Shown: positions 24,819-33,625 of the stretch, in pieces
Layout: every line of letters starts with the position of its first letter
Numbering within the stretch: the first letter of the stretch is position 1
DNA from: Lachnospiraceae bacterium
Lineage (GTDB): Bacteria; Bacillota; Clostridia; Lachnospirales; Lachnospiraceae
Direction of reading: 5' to 3'
DNA length: 64,000 nt
Assembly (NCBI GenBank): GCA_017621815.1
Contig: JAGASK010000031.1
Coordinates: 16,559 to 80,558, forward strand
The notes under the pieces: model-generated
Told to the model about the DNA's origin: nothing
The model's input: the letters and a program-made list of their open reading frames with translations, nothing else
Database searches by the model: none
Program-made: the position numbers and the translations under genes

Positions 24819-26045
24819 CTACAGAGCAATTCCGTTTTCTTTGCAAAGAGCTCTTGCACTTTCCACGGAGTCCACACCTGTTTTATTTTTAATCGGTGCA
24901 AATTCTTTATTTCTTTCCACTTCATAAGGAAGGCAGCTGTCAAGTTCATGAATCATGTCAAGCACCAGCTGTTCAAACTTATAGCCGTTAGGTTCCTCCG
25001 GCTTCACCTTTTCTCCCTTTTCATTCAGATAAGGAATCTTCTTCTCCACGATATGAAGGGGCAGATTCCTCTCCCTGATTTTTTCAAGGTCAGCAATACG
25101 GAAAAGATAATTTAATATAACCCCGAAGTAGTACGCCGGGTCTCCGTTTTCATCCTTTGCATCCATCAGTTCCTTAGTCAGTTCATAATATTCTATAATA
25201 GAGGGTCTGCCGTCTTCAAGGCACATTACCCCCACCTTTTCATCCGGAGTGCATTTTTTCACTACCTTTGCGCCTGCAGCGCAGCCGCCGTCTATCACTG
25301 CCCCTACAAAACAGGGGTCTGCAATTCTCTGAAGCACATTATCCACTGCAAATACATTCAGCCATTCCACACCGTCTGCCATGGCCTTCTGTGCCACACC
25401 CCATTTATGCATGGAGGAATACCAGCCGCCGTTGCCGTTGGGAGAGGTGGATATTTTCCATTTTTCTTCCATATAGACCCTGCCGTCATAATCAGATGCC
25501 GGAGCCATTTCCTGCATGAAAAAGGTAATATAATCACTGTTATATCCGAAATAATTATGTTCTTTTAAAAAACCCGTGGTTGCCTCATGATTTTTATCGC
25601 TTGTCATAATGTACAGAGGAATCCAGCTTTCCGCCATTCTTACCACATCCATCAGGTTTTCAATCAGCCTCTGAAAAATATATACGTCCTTTGTGATACC
25701 GATGTTGTACATTCCCTTAGGGTCATCAGAACCAAGCCTGGTTCCCATTCCCCCTGCCAGAAGCACTGCCCCCACTTTTCCGTCCTTGATTGCTTTGATG
25801 CCAAGAGCTGTAAATTTTTCTTTTTTGGCTTCTATTTCAGGAAGCTGCATAGCTGCCAGCGGAACAATTACTCCTCTTCCTGCTGCCTCATTCTTTTCCT
25901 TACAGGATGAAAGTACGGAAAAATCTGTTGCCGCTATCTGTGCAAGCAGCATTTCCTTTTCTTTTGCAGACAGCTCCTCGTAATAATTAAGCACATGCTC
26001 CTGCCCGCAGTCTTTCAATTTTTTTAAAGCTTCCTCATATCCCAT
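24819..26045 (-). CDS. UDPGP type 1 family UDP-sugar pyrophosphorylase
   Basis: Forms UDP-sugar (UDP-glucose or UDP-GlcNAc) from UTP and sugar 1-phosphate. About 408 residues from ATG 26045, chosen because ggagg lies 8 nt upstream and MGYEEALKKL is a normal N-terminus; a longer frame would run into the preceding gene. Nucleotide-binding loop VLLAGGMGTRLGSDDPKGMYNIG, then VDNVLQRIADPCFVGA, and a C-terminal sugar-binding part (EPNGYKFEQLVLDMI). This eukaryotic-like AGX/UGP family differs from GalU. It overlaps the GGDEF gene by 11 nt and lies upstream of galE. Which sugar it prefers cannot be read from sequence alone. Confidence 0.88.
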   Translation of the reverse strand: MGYEEALKKLKDCGQEHVLNYYEELSAKEKEMLLAQIAATDFSVLSSCKEKNEAAGRGVIVPLAAMQLPEIEAKKEKFTALGIKAIKDGKVGAVLLAGGMGTRLGSDDPKGMYNIGITKDVYIFQRLIENLMDVVRMAESWIPLYIMTSDKNHEATTGFLKEHNYFGYNSDYITFFMQEMAPASDYDGRVYMEEKWKISTSPNGNGGWYSSMHKWGVAQKAMADGVEWLNVFAVDNVLQRIADPCFVGAVIDGGCAAGAKVVKKCTPDEKVGVMCLEDGRPSIIEYYELTKELMDAKDENGDPAYYFGVILNYLFRIADLEKIRERNLPLHIVEKKIPYLNEKGEKVKPEEPNGYKFEQLVLDMIHELDSCLPYEVERNKEFAPIKNKTGVDSVESARALCKENGIAL

Positions 26046-26997
26046 TACTGCTTCCTCCATTCCGGAAATTCTCCTTATTTTTGTTGACAAAATATCTGTT
26101 TTTACCCGCTCTCTTTGCATGATACATAGCATCATCCGCACGATTGAACATATCTTCAAATTCATCATACTTAGATACTCTTGATGCAATTCCAATGCTG
26201 CATTGCACCCTCTGGCTTAAAAAAGTAATTTCCAATGCCAGCTTATGCATAAAAGAATCAACTTTGTTCTCTATACAGCCAATAGTTTCATCCGTAACAA
26301 ATGCAATAAACTCATCACCGCCGAATCTTGCCGTAATGCTTTCATCTTCAAAGCATGACTGTATCAGCCTGGCAACTTCCTTTAAAACATCATCGCCCCG
26401 GGAATGCCCATATAAATCATTGATATTTTTGAAATTATCAATATCAATCATTATCATATGCGCTTCACTGGTAGGATTTGCTTTCAGCCACTTATCCACC
26501 TTTTCAATAGCCGCTCCTTTATTATAAAGTCCTGTCAGGAAATCAGTTTCAACCCTGTGCATCATTTCCCTTTGCACAGTAGCAGACTGATGAATATTAT
26601 GAATCCTTCCCAGAACACTGATTACTTTTCCCTGCTCGTCCGAAATACTGGAATAATAAGTTCTGTGCCACTGGAATTCGCCGGTGGATACCTTGCTTAA
26701 ATATTCAATTTCTCCCCTTAAGGGTGTCATGCTGGCCTTTAAAAGAACATTCATAAATTCCTGTATATGGCTTGGATGCACCAAAGGGTTTTCTTTCACG
26801 AATTCCCTATAATTCGGGATTTCGCGCTTCTTTTTATTTTCCGGAAAATTGTAAAAGAATATCATGGTGTCCTCTTCAGGATGATACTCAAACAAAAGCG
26901 CAGGTGTAGTCTCCGCCAGTATCCGGTATCTCTCTTTCATCACCTTGATTTCTTCTTCCAGTGACTTTATTTTCTCTTCATACTCGGTTTGATTCAT
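26035..26997 (-). CDS. PAS-GGDEF protein, probable diguanylate cyclase
   Basis: Makes c-di-GMP from two GTP. 320 residues: a short N-terminal coiled coil (1-25), a PAS-like sensor (about 25-145; ILAETTPALLFEYHPEEDTMIFFYN, GEFQWHRTYYSSI) and the GGDEF domain (about 150-310) with DFLTGLYNK, IDIDNFKNINDLYGHSRGDDVL and active-site RFGGDEFIAF. The RxxD inhibitory site expected five residues before GGDEF is absent, so product feedback is unlikely. No membrane segment: a cytoplasmic sensor. Its last codons overlap the start of the UDP-sugar pyrophosphorylase gene, implying translational coupling. Confidence 0.93.
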   Translation of the reverse strand: MNQTEYEEKIKSLEEEIKVMKERYRILAETTPALLFEYHPEEDTMIFFYNFPENKKKREIPNYREFVKENPLVHPSHIQEFMNVLLKASMTPLRGEIEYLSKVSTGEFQWHRTYYSSISDEQGKVISVLGRIHNIHQSATVQREMMHRVETDFLTGLYNKGAAIEKVDKWLKANPTSEAHMIMIDIDNFKNINDLYGHSRGDDVLKEVARLIQSCFEDESITARFGGDEFIAFVTDETIGCIENKVDSFMHKLALEITFLSQRVQCSIGIASRVSKYDEFEDMFNRADDAMYHAKRAGKNRYFVNKNKENFRNGGSSNGI

Positions 26998-27093
26998 AAT
27001 ACTGTCCTTTACAATTTCTCAACTGTACTTTTACATAATTTAATTATAAATTTTTTTTGAATAATATGCAACCGCTACTTCCTTTGCGGGTCT

Positions 27094-27176
27094 GTTAAGA
27101 ACCCGTTAAAAGAACGTTAAGCTGTCGTTAAAAAACCTTTGAATCGCTTCAAACTCTTTTTTTCCACTGCTAAAAT
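27094..27176 (+). promoter_or_regulatory. Promoter with four 11-bp-phased GTTAA activator boxes
   Basis: GTTAA begins at 27094, 27105, 27116 and 27127, exactly one helical turn apart, followed 11 bp later by a weak -35 TTCAAA (27148-27153), a 17-bp spacer and -10 TAAAAT (27171-27176). Phased direct repeats before a weak -35 are typical of PhoB/PhoP-type response-regulator promoters. Which regulator binds is unknown. Confidence 0.7.
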
Positions 27177-27209
27177 AACTTTACTAAAGAAAAGGAAAGG
27201 TGCAAAATC

Positions 27210-27362
27210 ATGGCAAATTTAAACATTGGCTTAATACTGGTTATGCTTATAGGAGGTGTTGCCGGTATCGCTTCCACTCTCTATTTATTATTCTCTTTAC
27301 CGGTAGTTTTAATATGGAAAATTTACAGAAGAATAGTTAAAGGAATTCCTTTAACGAAATAA
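27210..27362 (+). CDS. Small membrane peptide (50 aa)
   Basis: A 50-codon frame from ATG 27210 with aaaggaaagg 7-10 nt upstream. It encodes a short polar start, one long hydrophobic segment (about residues 5-37, ILVMLIGGVAGIASTLYLL and on) and a basic tail (KIYRRIVKGIPLTK), the look of a single-pass membrane microprotein. It sits directly behind the four-box promoter and 58 nt before the LysM/GH18 gene, probably in the same transcript. No homologue recognised; candidates are a regulatory subunit or stress-induced peptide. Confidence 0.6.
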   Translation: MANLNIGLILVMLIGGVAGIASTLYLLFSLPVVLIWKIYRRIVKGIPLTK

Positions 27363-27420
27363 CTCACCATATATCAGTTTTCTGAATAATTTAACATAAG
27401 AAAACCAGACGGTAATTCTT

Positions 27421-28566
27421 ATGGAAATATATGTTGTAAAACCGGGAGATACTGTAGATGCCATCGCTGCTTCCTACGGTATCAGCCCGGAATCAGTCAT
27501 TTATAATAATCAGTTACTATATCCTTATGCCCTGGCTGTCGGTCAGGCGCTTCTTCTTTCTGCTCCCTTAACGGAGGCTCCATCCTACTTTGCTTTTACA
27601 AACGGTTACGCTTACCCTTTTATTGATGAGACAGTTTTAACGGAAACCCTGCCCTTTTTATCGTCTCTTTCCGTTTTCTCTTATGGATTCACTACGGAAG
27701 GCGAACTGGTGCCTCCTGCCCTTGATGATGATTTTATGATTGCTGCAGCCATAAACTCTCGTACGCGCCCAATTCTTACCTTAACCCCATTCGGTCCTGA
27801 CGGGCAGTTTAACAATTACCTGATCACGACTATGGTAAACGATGAATCCGTAAAAAATACGCTCCTTCAGAATCTTCTTTCCACAATTCAAACCAAAGGC
27901 TTTGCCGGAGTTGACATTGATTTTGAATATATTCTGCCCGGCGACCGCATACCCTTTGCGGAATTTGTTGCGGATACAAGAAATTTCCTTGCTCCGTACG
28001 GTTATCCTGTTTCCGTGGCGCTGGCTCCTAAAATTGCAGACAATCAGCCCGGCCTTTTATATGAAGGAAAGGATTACGCCCTTCTTGGCCAGGCTGCTGA
28101 CAGTGTGCTGCTTATGACATATGAGTGGGGATACACTTACGGCCCGCCAATGGCCGTTGCCCCCATTAATAAAGTCCGTGAGGTGGTGGATTATGCCGTT
28201 ACCCGCATTGAGCCTGCCAAAATAGATTTAGGCATACCAAACTACGGATATGATTTCACACTTCCCTATGAAAGAGGTGTTTCCAAAGCCAGAACCATCA
28301 GCAATCTGGAAGCCGTTCAAATCGCTGTCCGTGCCGGTGTTCCCATTTCCTTTGATGAAACTGCCATGTCTCCCTATTTCAGATATGAAGAAAACGGCAT
28401 TATGCATGAGGTCTGGTTTGAAGATGTAAGAAGCCTTCGGGAAAAATATTCCCTCCTCCCCGAATATGGCCTCAGGGGTATCGGGGTATGGCAGATCATG
28501 CGCCTTTTCCGAGCCGGCTGGCTCCTTTTTCAGGATAAATTTATCATCAATAAATCTTTTGGCTGA
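27421..28566 (+). CDS. LysM and glycoside hydrolase family 18 protein (YaaH/SleL-like)
   Basis: 381 residues: one N-terminal LysM module (1-45; YVVKPGDTVDAIAASYGIS) and a GH18 barrel (about 55-375). The catalytic signature is present as GFAGVDIDFEY, with the acid/base Glu in DxDxE form, and LMTYEWGYTYGPP is a further barrel motif. No signal peptide, as in the spore-associated YaaH/SleL proteins, which act on cortex or spore peptidoglycan. The ribosome site is poor (acggtaattctt), so translation may depend on the preceding 50-codon gene. Suggests a spore-forming ancestry; substrate not proven. Confidence 0.88.
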   Translation: MEIYVVKPGDTVDAIAASYGISPESVIYNNQLLYPYALAVGQALLLSAPLTEAPSYFAFTNGYAYPFIDETVLTETLPFLSSLSVFSYGFTTEGELVPPALDDDFMIAAAINSRTRPILTLTPFGPDGQFNNYLITTMVNDESVKNTLLQNLLSTIQTKGFAGVDIDFEYILPGDRIPFAEFVADTRNFLAPYGYPVSVALAPKIADNQPGLLYEGKDYALLGQAADSVLLMTYEWGYTYGPPMAVAPINKVREVVDYAVTRIEPAKIDLGIPNYGYDFTLPYERGVSKARTISNLEAVQIAVRAGVPISFDETAMSPYFRYEENGIMHEVWFEDVRSLREKYSLLPEYGLRGIGVWQIMRLFRAGWLLFQDKFIINKSFG

Positions 28567-28596
28567 CCCTGCATCTAAAAAACGCATACGTCCGGA

Positions 28597-31500
28597 TTAA
28601 TCCACCGATTTTAAGGATTCTGCCATATTGATTCCGTCAATTTTAACGGACATTACCCTGTTTACGCAAAAATTAAAGACAAAAGTCAGAATAACACTGT
28701 ACAAATAACTTACAGGGCGGATGTGTACATCAAAGGATACCATATCCACATTAATTCTGCTCATAATAAAACCATGCAGAAAATAGCCCAGTATCAGTCC
28801 GGCTCCTGCTCCGATTGCTGTCAATACCATATTTTCCCTGAAAACATAAGAAGCCGTTTCTTTTTTGTAGAAGCCCAAAACCTTTATTGTGGCTATTTCC
28901 CTCATTCTTTCCGTAATGTTAATATTCGTCAGATTATAAAGCACGATAAACGCAAGAGCTGCCGCACATATAATTACCAGAAGAACCACATAATTCATGC
29001 TTCCCATCATATTGTCGAAGCGCTCTCTGGTATCCTGATTTACCGTTACGGCAGAAACTCCGTCCTGATTCATCAGAACCGCAGCAGCCTCATGAATATC
29101 CAGCCCGTCTTTATAATTGATATAAGCGGTCTGATATTCCGGTATTTCACCGAGCTGGGATTCATAAGTTTCCGGTGCAATAATAATATAATTATATACA
29201 AAATTCTCAAAAACTCCCGAAACTGTCACCGTGATTTCCTGCATATCCTCATTCCGCACCGTGATTTCATCACCTGCGGCAATATGATAAGTATCCGCTA
29301 TTTTATTATTAATGACCGCCTGCCCTTCGGAAGGATAGTCTATGGGTTCGTCTTTTACCGTATGAAGGTTCATAAACCTGCTTATTTCTTCAGGCTTTTC
29401 CATAATTACCATGTTAATGGATTTCACCTTGCCTTCATGCAGAAGATCCCATGACTCTTCACACACAAAGGTACTATTATCCGTCAGTTCTGCAAGCTTC
29501 TCTGTCAACGCTGCTTTCTTGTTTTCGTCAACAGGACTTTTCATGCTCACACTGCCGTCCGAAATCTGTATTTCTTCAAACTGCTGGTTTGCCAGTCCTG
29601 TGACGGAATCCTTAAGCCCCAGCCCCGTTACAAGCAGAGCCGTACATCCGCTGATGCCGATTATCATCATAAAAAACCGTTTTTTATATCTGACAATATT
29701 TCTCACAGATACTTTCTGCAGAAATTTCAGCCTTTTCCAGATGAAGGGAATTTTCTCAAGAAATACCCTTTTTCCCGCTTTAGGCGATTTGGGACGCATC
29801 AGCCCGGCTGCCGTCTCCAAAAGTTCATAACGGCAGGAAAACCATGTGGCGCCTATGCTGCAAAGCAGAGAAACAATGATTGACAGCACCGCAAGGGTTA
29901 AATCAAACCGATACACCAGATGGGGCATATTATACATAATTCCATATGCTGTCCAGATAACCTTGGGAAATACCACGGTTCCGCCGATATATCCCCCAAC
30001 GCATCCAATAAGGGCAGCGCTGCCGGAATAAAACATAAACTTGCTCATAATAGCAGATTCCCTGTAACCTAAGGCCTTCATCACACCAATTTGAGTCCTC
30101 TGCTCCTCCACCATCCGGTTCATGGTAGTAATGCAGACTAAAGCTGCTACCATGAAGAAGAAAATCGGAAATACATCCGCAATCCCCTCTACAATGCTGG
30201 AATCATTTTCAAAACACACATAGCCGATATTCGTGTTTCTGTCAAGCACATAATAATCCGGTTCCTCTATGTCATCAATTTCCTTCTGCGCATCATCAAG
30301 TTCTTTTTCCGCATCAGCTATCTTTTCCTCAAATTCCAGCTTTGCTTCCTCATAGTCCTGCCAGCCTTCCCTTGTCTCTTCTTCTGCGTCCTCCAGCTCC
30401 TCTTCCTTATCGGACAATTCATCTCGGGCATTTGCAAGCTGCTTTTTTCCCTCCTCCAGCTGTGCCCTTCCTGCGCTAAGCTGTTCTTTCGCTGACTCAA
30501 TCTGCGTCCTCGCCTCCTCAAGCTGGTCTTTCGCTGCCTGCAGCTGAATCAGAGAATCCGCCTGCGCTCCCTGGCCTCCTGCCGGAAGCTGACCGGCCTG
30601 TGCAGTCAGAAGTTCCATTTGCTGCTGCATTTCCTGCTCCTTTACCGCAAGCTCGCTCTCCTGCTCACTCAGCAGCTGTTCCTGTTCATTCAGCTGCCTC
30701 TCCTGCTCACTTAAGAGCTTTTCCTTCTCCTTCAAAGTCTCCTTTGCATCGGATATTTCTTTCTTCCCATCCGCAATTTTCTCATCTGCCTCTGTCAGCT
30801 CATCAAAAGCTTCCGCAAGTTCCTTTTCCGCATCCGCTTTTTGCGTATCCAGTTCATCCCTGGCATCCGCAAGCTTATCGTTTGCTTCCGTAAGAATATC
30901 CTCATAACGGATATTTACTCTTTCCCCGCAAACATCCTCCCAGCGGGCTGTCATTCTGTCCATGAAATCCTCATACTCATCAGAATAGATTTCATAATCA
31001 TGGTCAAACTTAACAAAAACCTCTGTAAAATAATCGCTGTCAAAGGCTTCCGGCAGAACATAAATATAGCCTGCCAGCCTTCCGTTTCCCAGAGATGTAG
31101 TGCCTCTTTCAAAATTCATGTAATAGGAGGCATCCACAATTCCCACTATCGTATATTCTTTTTCTTTAAATGCTTCAAGTGTATCCTCTTCATTGGTATC
31201 TGTCAGTGTAATTACCGTACCTATCTGCTCTTCGCCCATCAGCCTTGAATCCGCTACGCATTCCTTTTCATTTTCAGGCATACGCCCCGCCTTCAGCTGT
31301 GTGCCGTTAATTCCTTCCGTTAGAGAATGTACCTTCACAGCTGTTTCATTTTCGCTGATTCCTGTGCAGAGCACATCATAGGTATAGCTTCCCGCTGCCG
31401 CCTTTACTCCTTCTTCCTGTGTAAAAGCTTCCACATCCTCCTGCACAAAACCAAGGGTCGATAACAGCCTTAAATCATACAGGTTTTTATCCTTTATATA

Positions 31501-31650
31501 TTCATCTGCGGTTACAATCATAAGGGGCTTCGCTACTTTTAATCCTGCAAAAAAACCGACTCCCAATGCCACAATGGCAAGGATTGCAAAAAATCTTCCG
31601 AAGCTTCCTTTGATTTCCCGCAGAGTTGTCCTCTTTAACATTGATTTCAT
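28597..31650 (-). CDS. FtsX-like ABC transporter permease with a long extracytoplasmic coiled coil
   Basis: About 1017 residues; ATG 31650 preferred (aggtgg upstream), an in-frame GTG at 31662 is the alternative. One membrane segment near 20-40, a first extracytoplasmic domain (about 45-255), a very long heptad coiled coil (about 260-470; units like LLSEQERQLNEQEQ), FtsX segments (about 500-660), a second extracytoplasmic domain, and a second FtsX block with three segments (about 885-1010). A MacB-type mechanotransmission permease rather than a classical importer. Partner of the ATPase ending 12 nt upstream. Cargo unknown: lipid, peptide or cell-wall hydrolase activation are possible. Confidence 0.88.
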   Translation of the reverse strand: MKSMLKRTTLREIKGSFGRFFAILAIVALGVGFFAGLKVAKPLMIVTADEYIKDKNLYDLRLLSTLGFVQEDVEAFTQEEGVKAAAGSYTYDVLCTGISENETAVKVHSLTEGINGTQLKAGRMPENEKECVADSRLMGEEQIGTVITLTDTNEEDTLEAFKEKEYTIVGIVDASYYMNFERGTTSLGNGRLAGYIYVLPEAFDSDYFTEVFVKFDHDYEIYSDEYEDFMDRMTARWEDVCGERVNIRYEDILTEANDKLADARDELDTQKADAEKELAEAFDELTEADEKIADGKKEISDAKETLKEKEKLLSEQERQLNEQEQLLSEQESELAVKEQEMQQQMELLTAQAGQLPAGGQGAQADSLIQLQAAKDQLEEARTQIESAKEQLSAGRAQLEEGKKQLANARDELSDKEEELEDAEEETREGWQDYEEAKLEFEEKIADAEKELDDAQKEIDDIEEPDYYVLDRNTNIGYVCFENDSSIVEGIADVFPIFFFMVAALVCITTMNRMVEEQRTQIGVMKALGYRESAIMSKFMFYSGSAALIGCVGGYIGGTVVFPKVIWTAYGIMYNMPHLVYRFDLTLAVLSIIVSLLCSIGATWFSCRYELLETAAGLMRPKSPKAGKRVFLEKIPFIWKRLKFLQKVSVRNIVRYKKRFFMMIIGISGCTALLVTGLGLKDSVTGLANQQFEEIQISDGSVSMKSPVDENKKAALTEKLAELTDNSTFVCEESWDLLHEGKVKSINMVIMEKPEEISRFMNLHTVKDEPIDYPSEGQAVINNKIADTYHIAAGDEITVRNEDMQEITVTVSGVFENFVYNYIIIAPETYESQLGEIPEYQTAYINYKDGLDIHEAAAVLMNQDGVSAVTVNQDTRERFDNMMGSMNYVVLLVIICAAALAFIVLYNLTNINITERMREIATIKVLGFYKKETASYVFRENMVLTAIGAGAGLILGYFLHGFIMSRINVDMVSFDVHIRPVSYLYSVILTFVFNFCVNRVMSVKIDGINMAESLKSVD

Positions 31651-31662
31651 ATTCCCTGCCAC

Positions 31663-32367
31663 CTACCATTCAATATCTTCTACATTGACAATTCTGTCAT
31701 TCATTATCATTTTTTCCACAGTTCCGCTTTTTACGGTAATCACTCTGTCAGCCATAGCTGTGAGAGCCTGATTATGGGTAATTACCACTACGGTCATGCC
31801 GCTTTGGCGGCAGGTATCCTGAAGCAGCTTAAGCACCGCTTTTCCCGTATTATAATCAAGGGCTCCTGTAGGCTCATCGCAAAGCAGCAGCTTTGGATTT
31901 TTGGCAAGCGCCCTGGCAATCGCCACCCTCTGCTGTTCTCCTCCCGAAAGCTGGGCAGGGAAATTGGCCATTCTGTTTTCCAGCCCAACCTGCTTTAATA
32001 CCGTTGCCGCATCCAGGGGATTTTTACATATCTGTGATGCCAGCTCCACATTTTCAAGTGCTGTTAAATTCTGCACCAGATTATAGAACTGGAAAACAAA
32101 ACCCACGTCATATCTTCTGTAGGTGGTCAGCTGCTTTTTATTCAGCCCCGAAATTTCCTGACCATCCAGAAATACACTGCCCCCGGTAAGGGTATCCATG
32201 CCACCCAGTATATTTAAGATAGTTGTTTTTCCCGCTCCTGAAGCTCCTACAATTACGCAGAATTCTCCTTTTTCAATTTCAAAATTAACGTTCTGCAACG
32301 CCTGAATTTCCACTTCCCCGGTCTTATATGTCTTTTTTACATTTTTAAATTCCACAAATGCACTCAT
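31663..32367 (-). CDS. ABC transporter ATP-binding protein (MacB/LolD type)
   Basis: About 234 residues from ATG 32367 (gggag upstream); ten extra codons upstream have no ribosome site. Walker [11 protein letters not shown]-loop [16 protein letters not shown], signature [16 protein letters not shown], Walker [13 protein letters not shown], and H-loop VVITHN. The [10 protein letters not shown] and GALD patterns are typical of MacB/LolD/FtsE-like ATPases, fitting the FtsX-type permease that follows. Two-gene operon; no dedicated two-component system adjacent. Confidence 0.95.
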   Translation of the reverse strand: MSAFVEFKNVKKTYKTGEVEIQALQNVNFEIEKGEFCVIVGASGAGKTTILNILGGMDTLTGGSVFLDGQEISGLNKKQLTTYRRYDVGFVFQFYNLVQNLTALENVELASQICKNPLDAATVLKQVGLENRMANFPAQLSGGEQQRVAIARALAKNPKLLLCDEPTGALDYNTGKAVLKLLQDTCRQSGMTVVVITHNQALTAMADRVITVKSGTVEKMIMNDRIVNVEDIEW

Positions 32368-32467
32368 CTTTACTGCTCCCTGCTTTCTGTTTTGCAATTA
32401 TCTATATAACATTTATCTTATCATGGTTTTATTTTCCATTACTAATTAAAAATATATAAACAAAGTA

Positions 32468-33526
32468 TTAAGGAAGAACGCTGTCAAAATAATGCATAAA
32501 ATTACCTCCTATCATACCTGCCGCCGTCTCTTCCGACATGCCTCGTTGCAGAAAGGCCGCCGTTAAAAGAGGAATCTGCCCGTGATGAAGCAAACAGTCA
32601 CACTTCTCCCCGCAAATTTTCCCCTCCAGAGCGCTGTCCGCCTCATCATAGGAATCGCACAGGTCAAATCCAAAACCCACATGGGCTTTTCCTGCCTTTT
32701 CTATTTCATACTCGCCATGACGGCAGAGCATTTCCAGATGATTTCCCGAAAGGGAGCCTGCAATATACTTACAGCCGTTCAGTCCCATAACGCCGCCCTG
32801 GGCTGCCAAATATTCCATTTGAGCATCTGTCAGGTTCCTGTAGTTTTCGTAAACTGCTTTTGCGCAGGAATGAGTCGCGCAAAAAGGCTTTTTCGCTGTC
32901 TTCTTTAAATCCTCAAAGCCATCGTCATTTAAATGACTCACATCCAGAAACATGGAAAGCCTTTCAAGCTCCTTCACTGCTTCCTTTCCCTTTTTTGTAA
33001 GTCCTCCGGTTATCTGAATTCTTTCCCCCGCCTTGCAGCAGCCTGCTGCAAGGGCGTTTTTTCTGCTCCAGGTAAGGGAAGCGCCTCTTACACCCATTTC
33101 ATACAATGCCTCCAGGCGCTCCAGCTTTTCACCGATACAGTCAAGCCCTTCCATATACACTAAAATACCTGTTTTTTCTCCCTGTGCCGCCTGAGCAAGC
33201 TCTTTTCTGTTTCTTACAAACATCACTTCTTCTGTTTCCTGTATTTCCTCTGCAAGAGCGCCTATTTGCTTTAAGGCGTTATCCCATGCGGCCCCGGTTC
33301 CTCCCTGTTTCAGGATTTTCGTCGGAACATAAACGGAGGACACCACCAGATTCATGCCTGCATTCCGCCAGTTTTTCAAATAATGCTCCCTGATAATGTT
33401 TTTTTCCCCAAGCTGCCTGCGAATCAGAATTTCTCCCGCCAAATCCAGATGAGCATCCACTACAGGATAATCTCTGTGAAGCTCCGCCGCCTGCTTTACA
33501 TATTTTTCCTCAACCAAAATATCCAT
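32468..33526 (-). CDS. Membrane dipeptidase (peptidase M19 family)
   Basis: Zinc-dependent dipeptidase of the renal-dipeptidase fold, 352 residues, no signal peptide so probably cytoplasmic. Metal ligands expected in PVVDAHLDLAGE, the bridging Glu in YMEGLDCIGE, then SMFLDVSHLNDDGF, FCATHSC and the C-terminal GGNFMHYF. Such enzymes hydrolyse dipeptides, including D-amino-acid-containing ones, and can serve in cell-wall peptide recycling. A monocistronic gene between the ABC exporter and the polysaccharide cluster, pointing away from the cluster terminator. Substrate range unknown. Confidence 0.9.
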   Translation of the reverse strand: MDILVEEKYVKQAAELHRDYPVVDAHLDLAGEILIRRQLGEKNIIREHYLKNWRNAGMNLVVSSVYVPTKILKQGGTGAAWDNALKQIGALAEEIQETEEVMFVRNRKELAQAAQGEKTGILVYMEGLDCIGEKLERLEALYEMGVRGASLTWSRKNALAAGCCKAGERIQITGGLTKKGKEAVKELERLSMFLDVSHLNDDGFEDLKKTAKKPFCATHSCAKAVYENYRNLTDAQMEYLAAQGGVMGLNGCKYIAGSLSGNHLEMLCRHGEYEIEKAGKAHVGFGFDLCDSYDEADSALEGKICGEKCDCLLHHGQIPLLTAAFLQRGMSEETAAGMIGGNFMHYFDSVLP

Positions 33527-33574
33527 AAAATTCCCTCCTCAAAATACTATTATTATTGTATTCCCTGAAAAAGC

Positions 33575-33604
33575 AAAAAGTGCGCCGCTGACAACAGGGC
33601 GCAC
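33575..33604 (-). terminator. Terminator at the end of the exopolysaccharide gene run
   Basis: The minus strand reads GTGCGCC, a loop, GGCGCAC, then TTTTTGCTTTTT. Stem 33604-33580. It lies 22 nt after the PseB-like gene and ends the long leftward cluster. Confidence 0.92.
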
Positions 33605-33625
33605 CGCTGATTTCCCACTGTTAAA

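Noticed and set aside
28723-29454. 243-codon frame antisense to the FtsX-like permease
   Set aside because: Shadow of the permease reading frame; no family resemblance or ribosome site.
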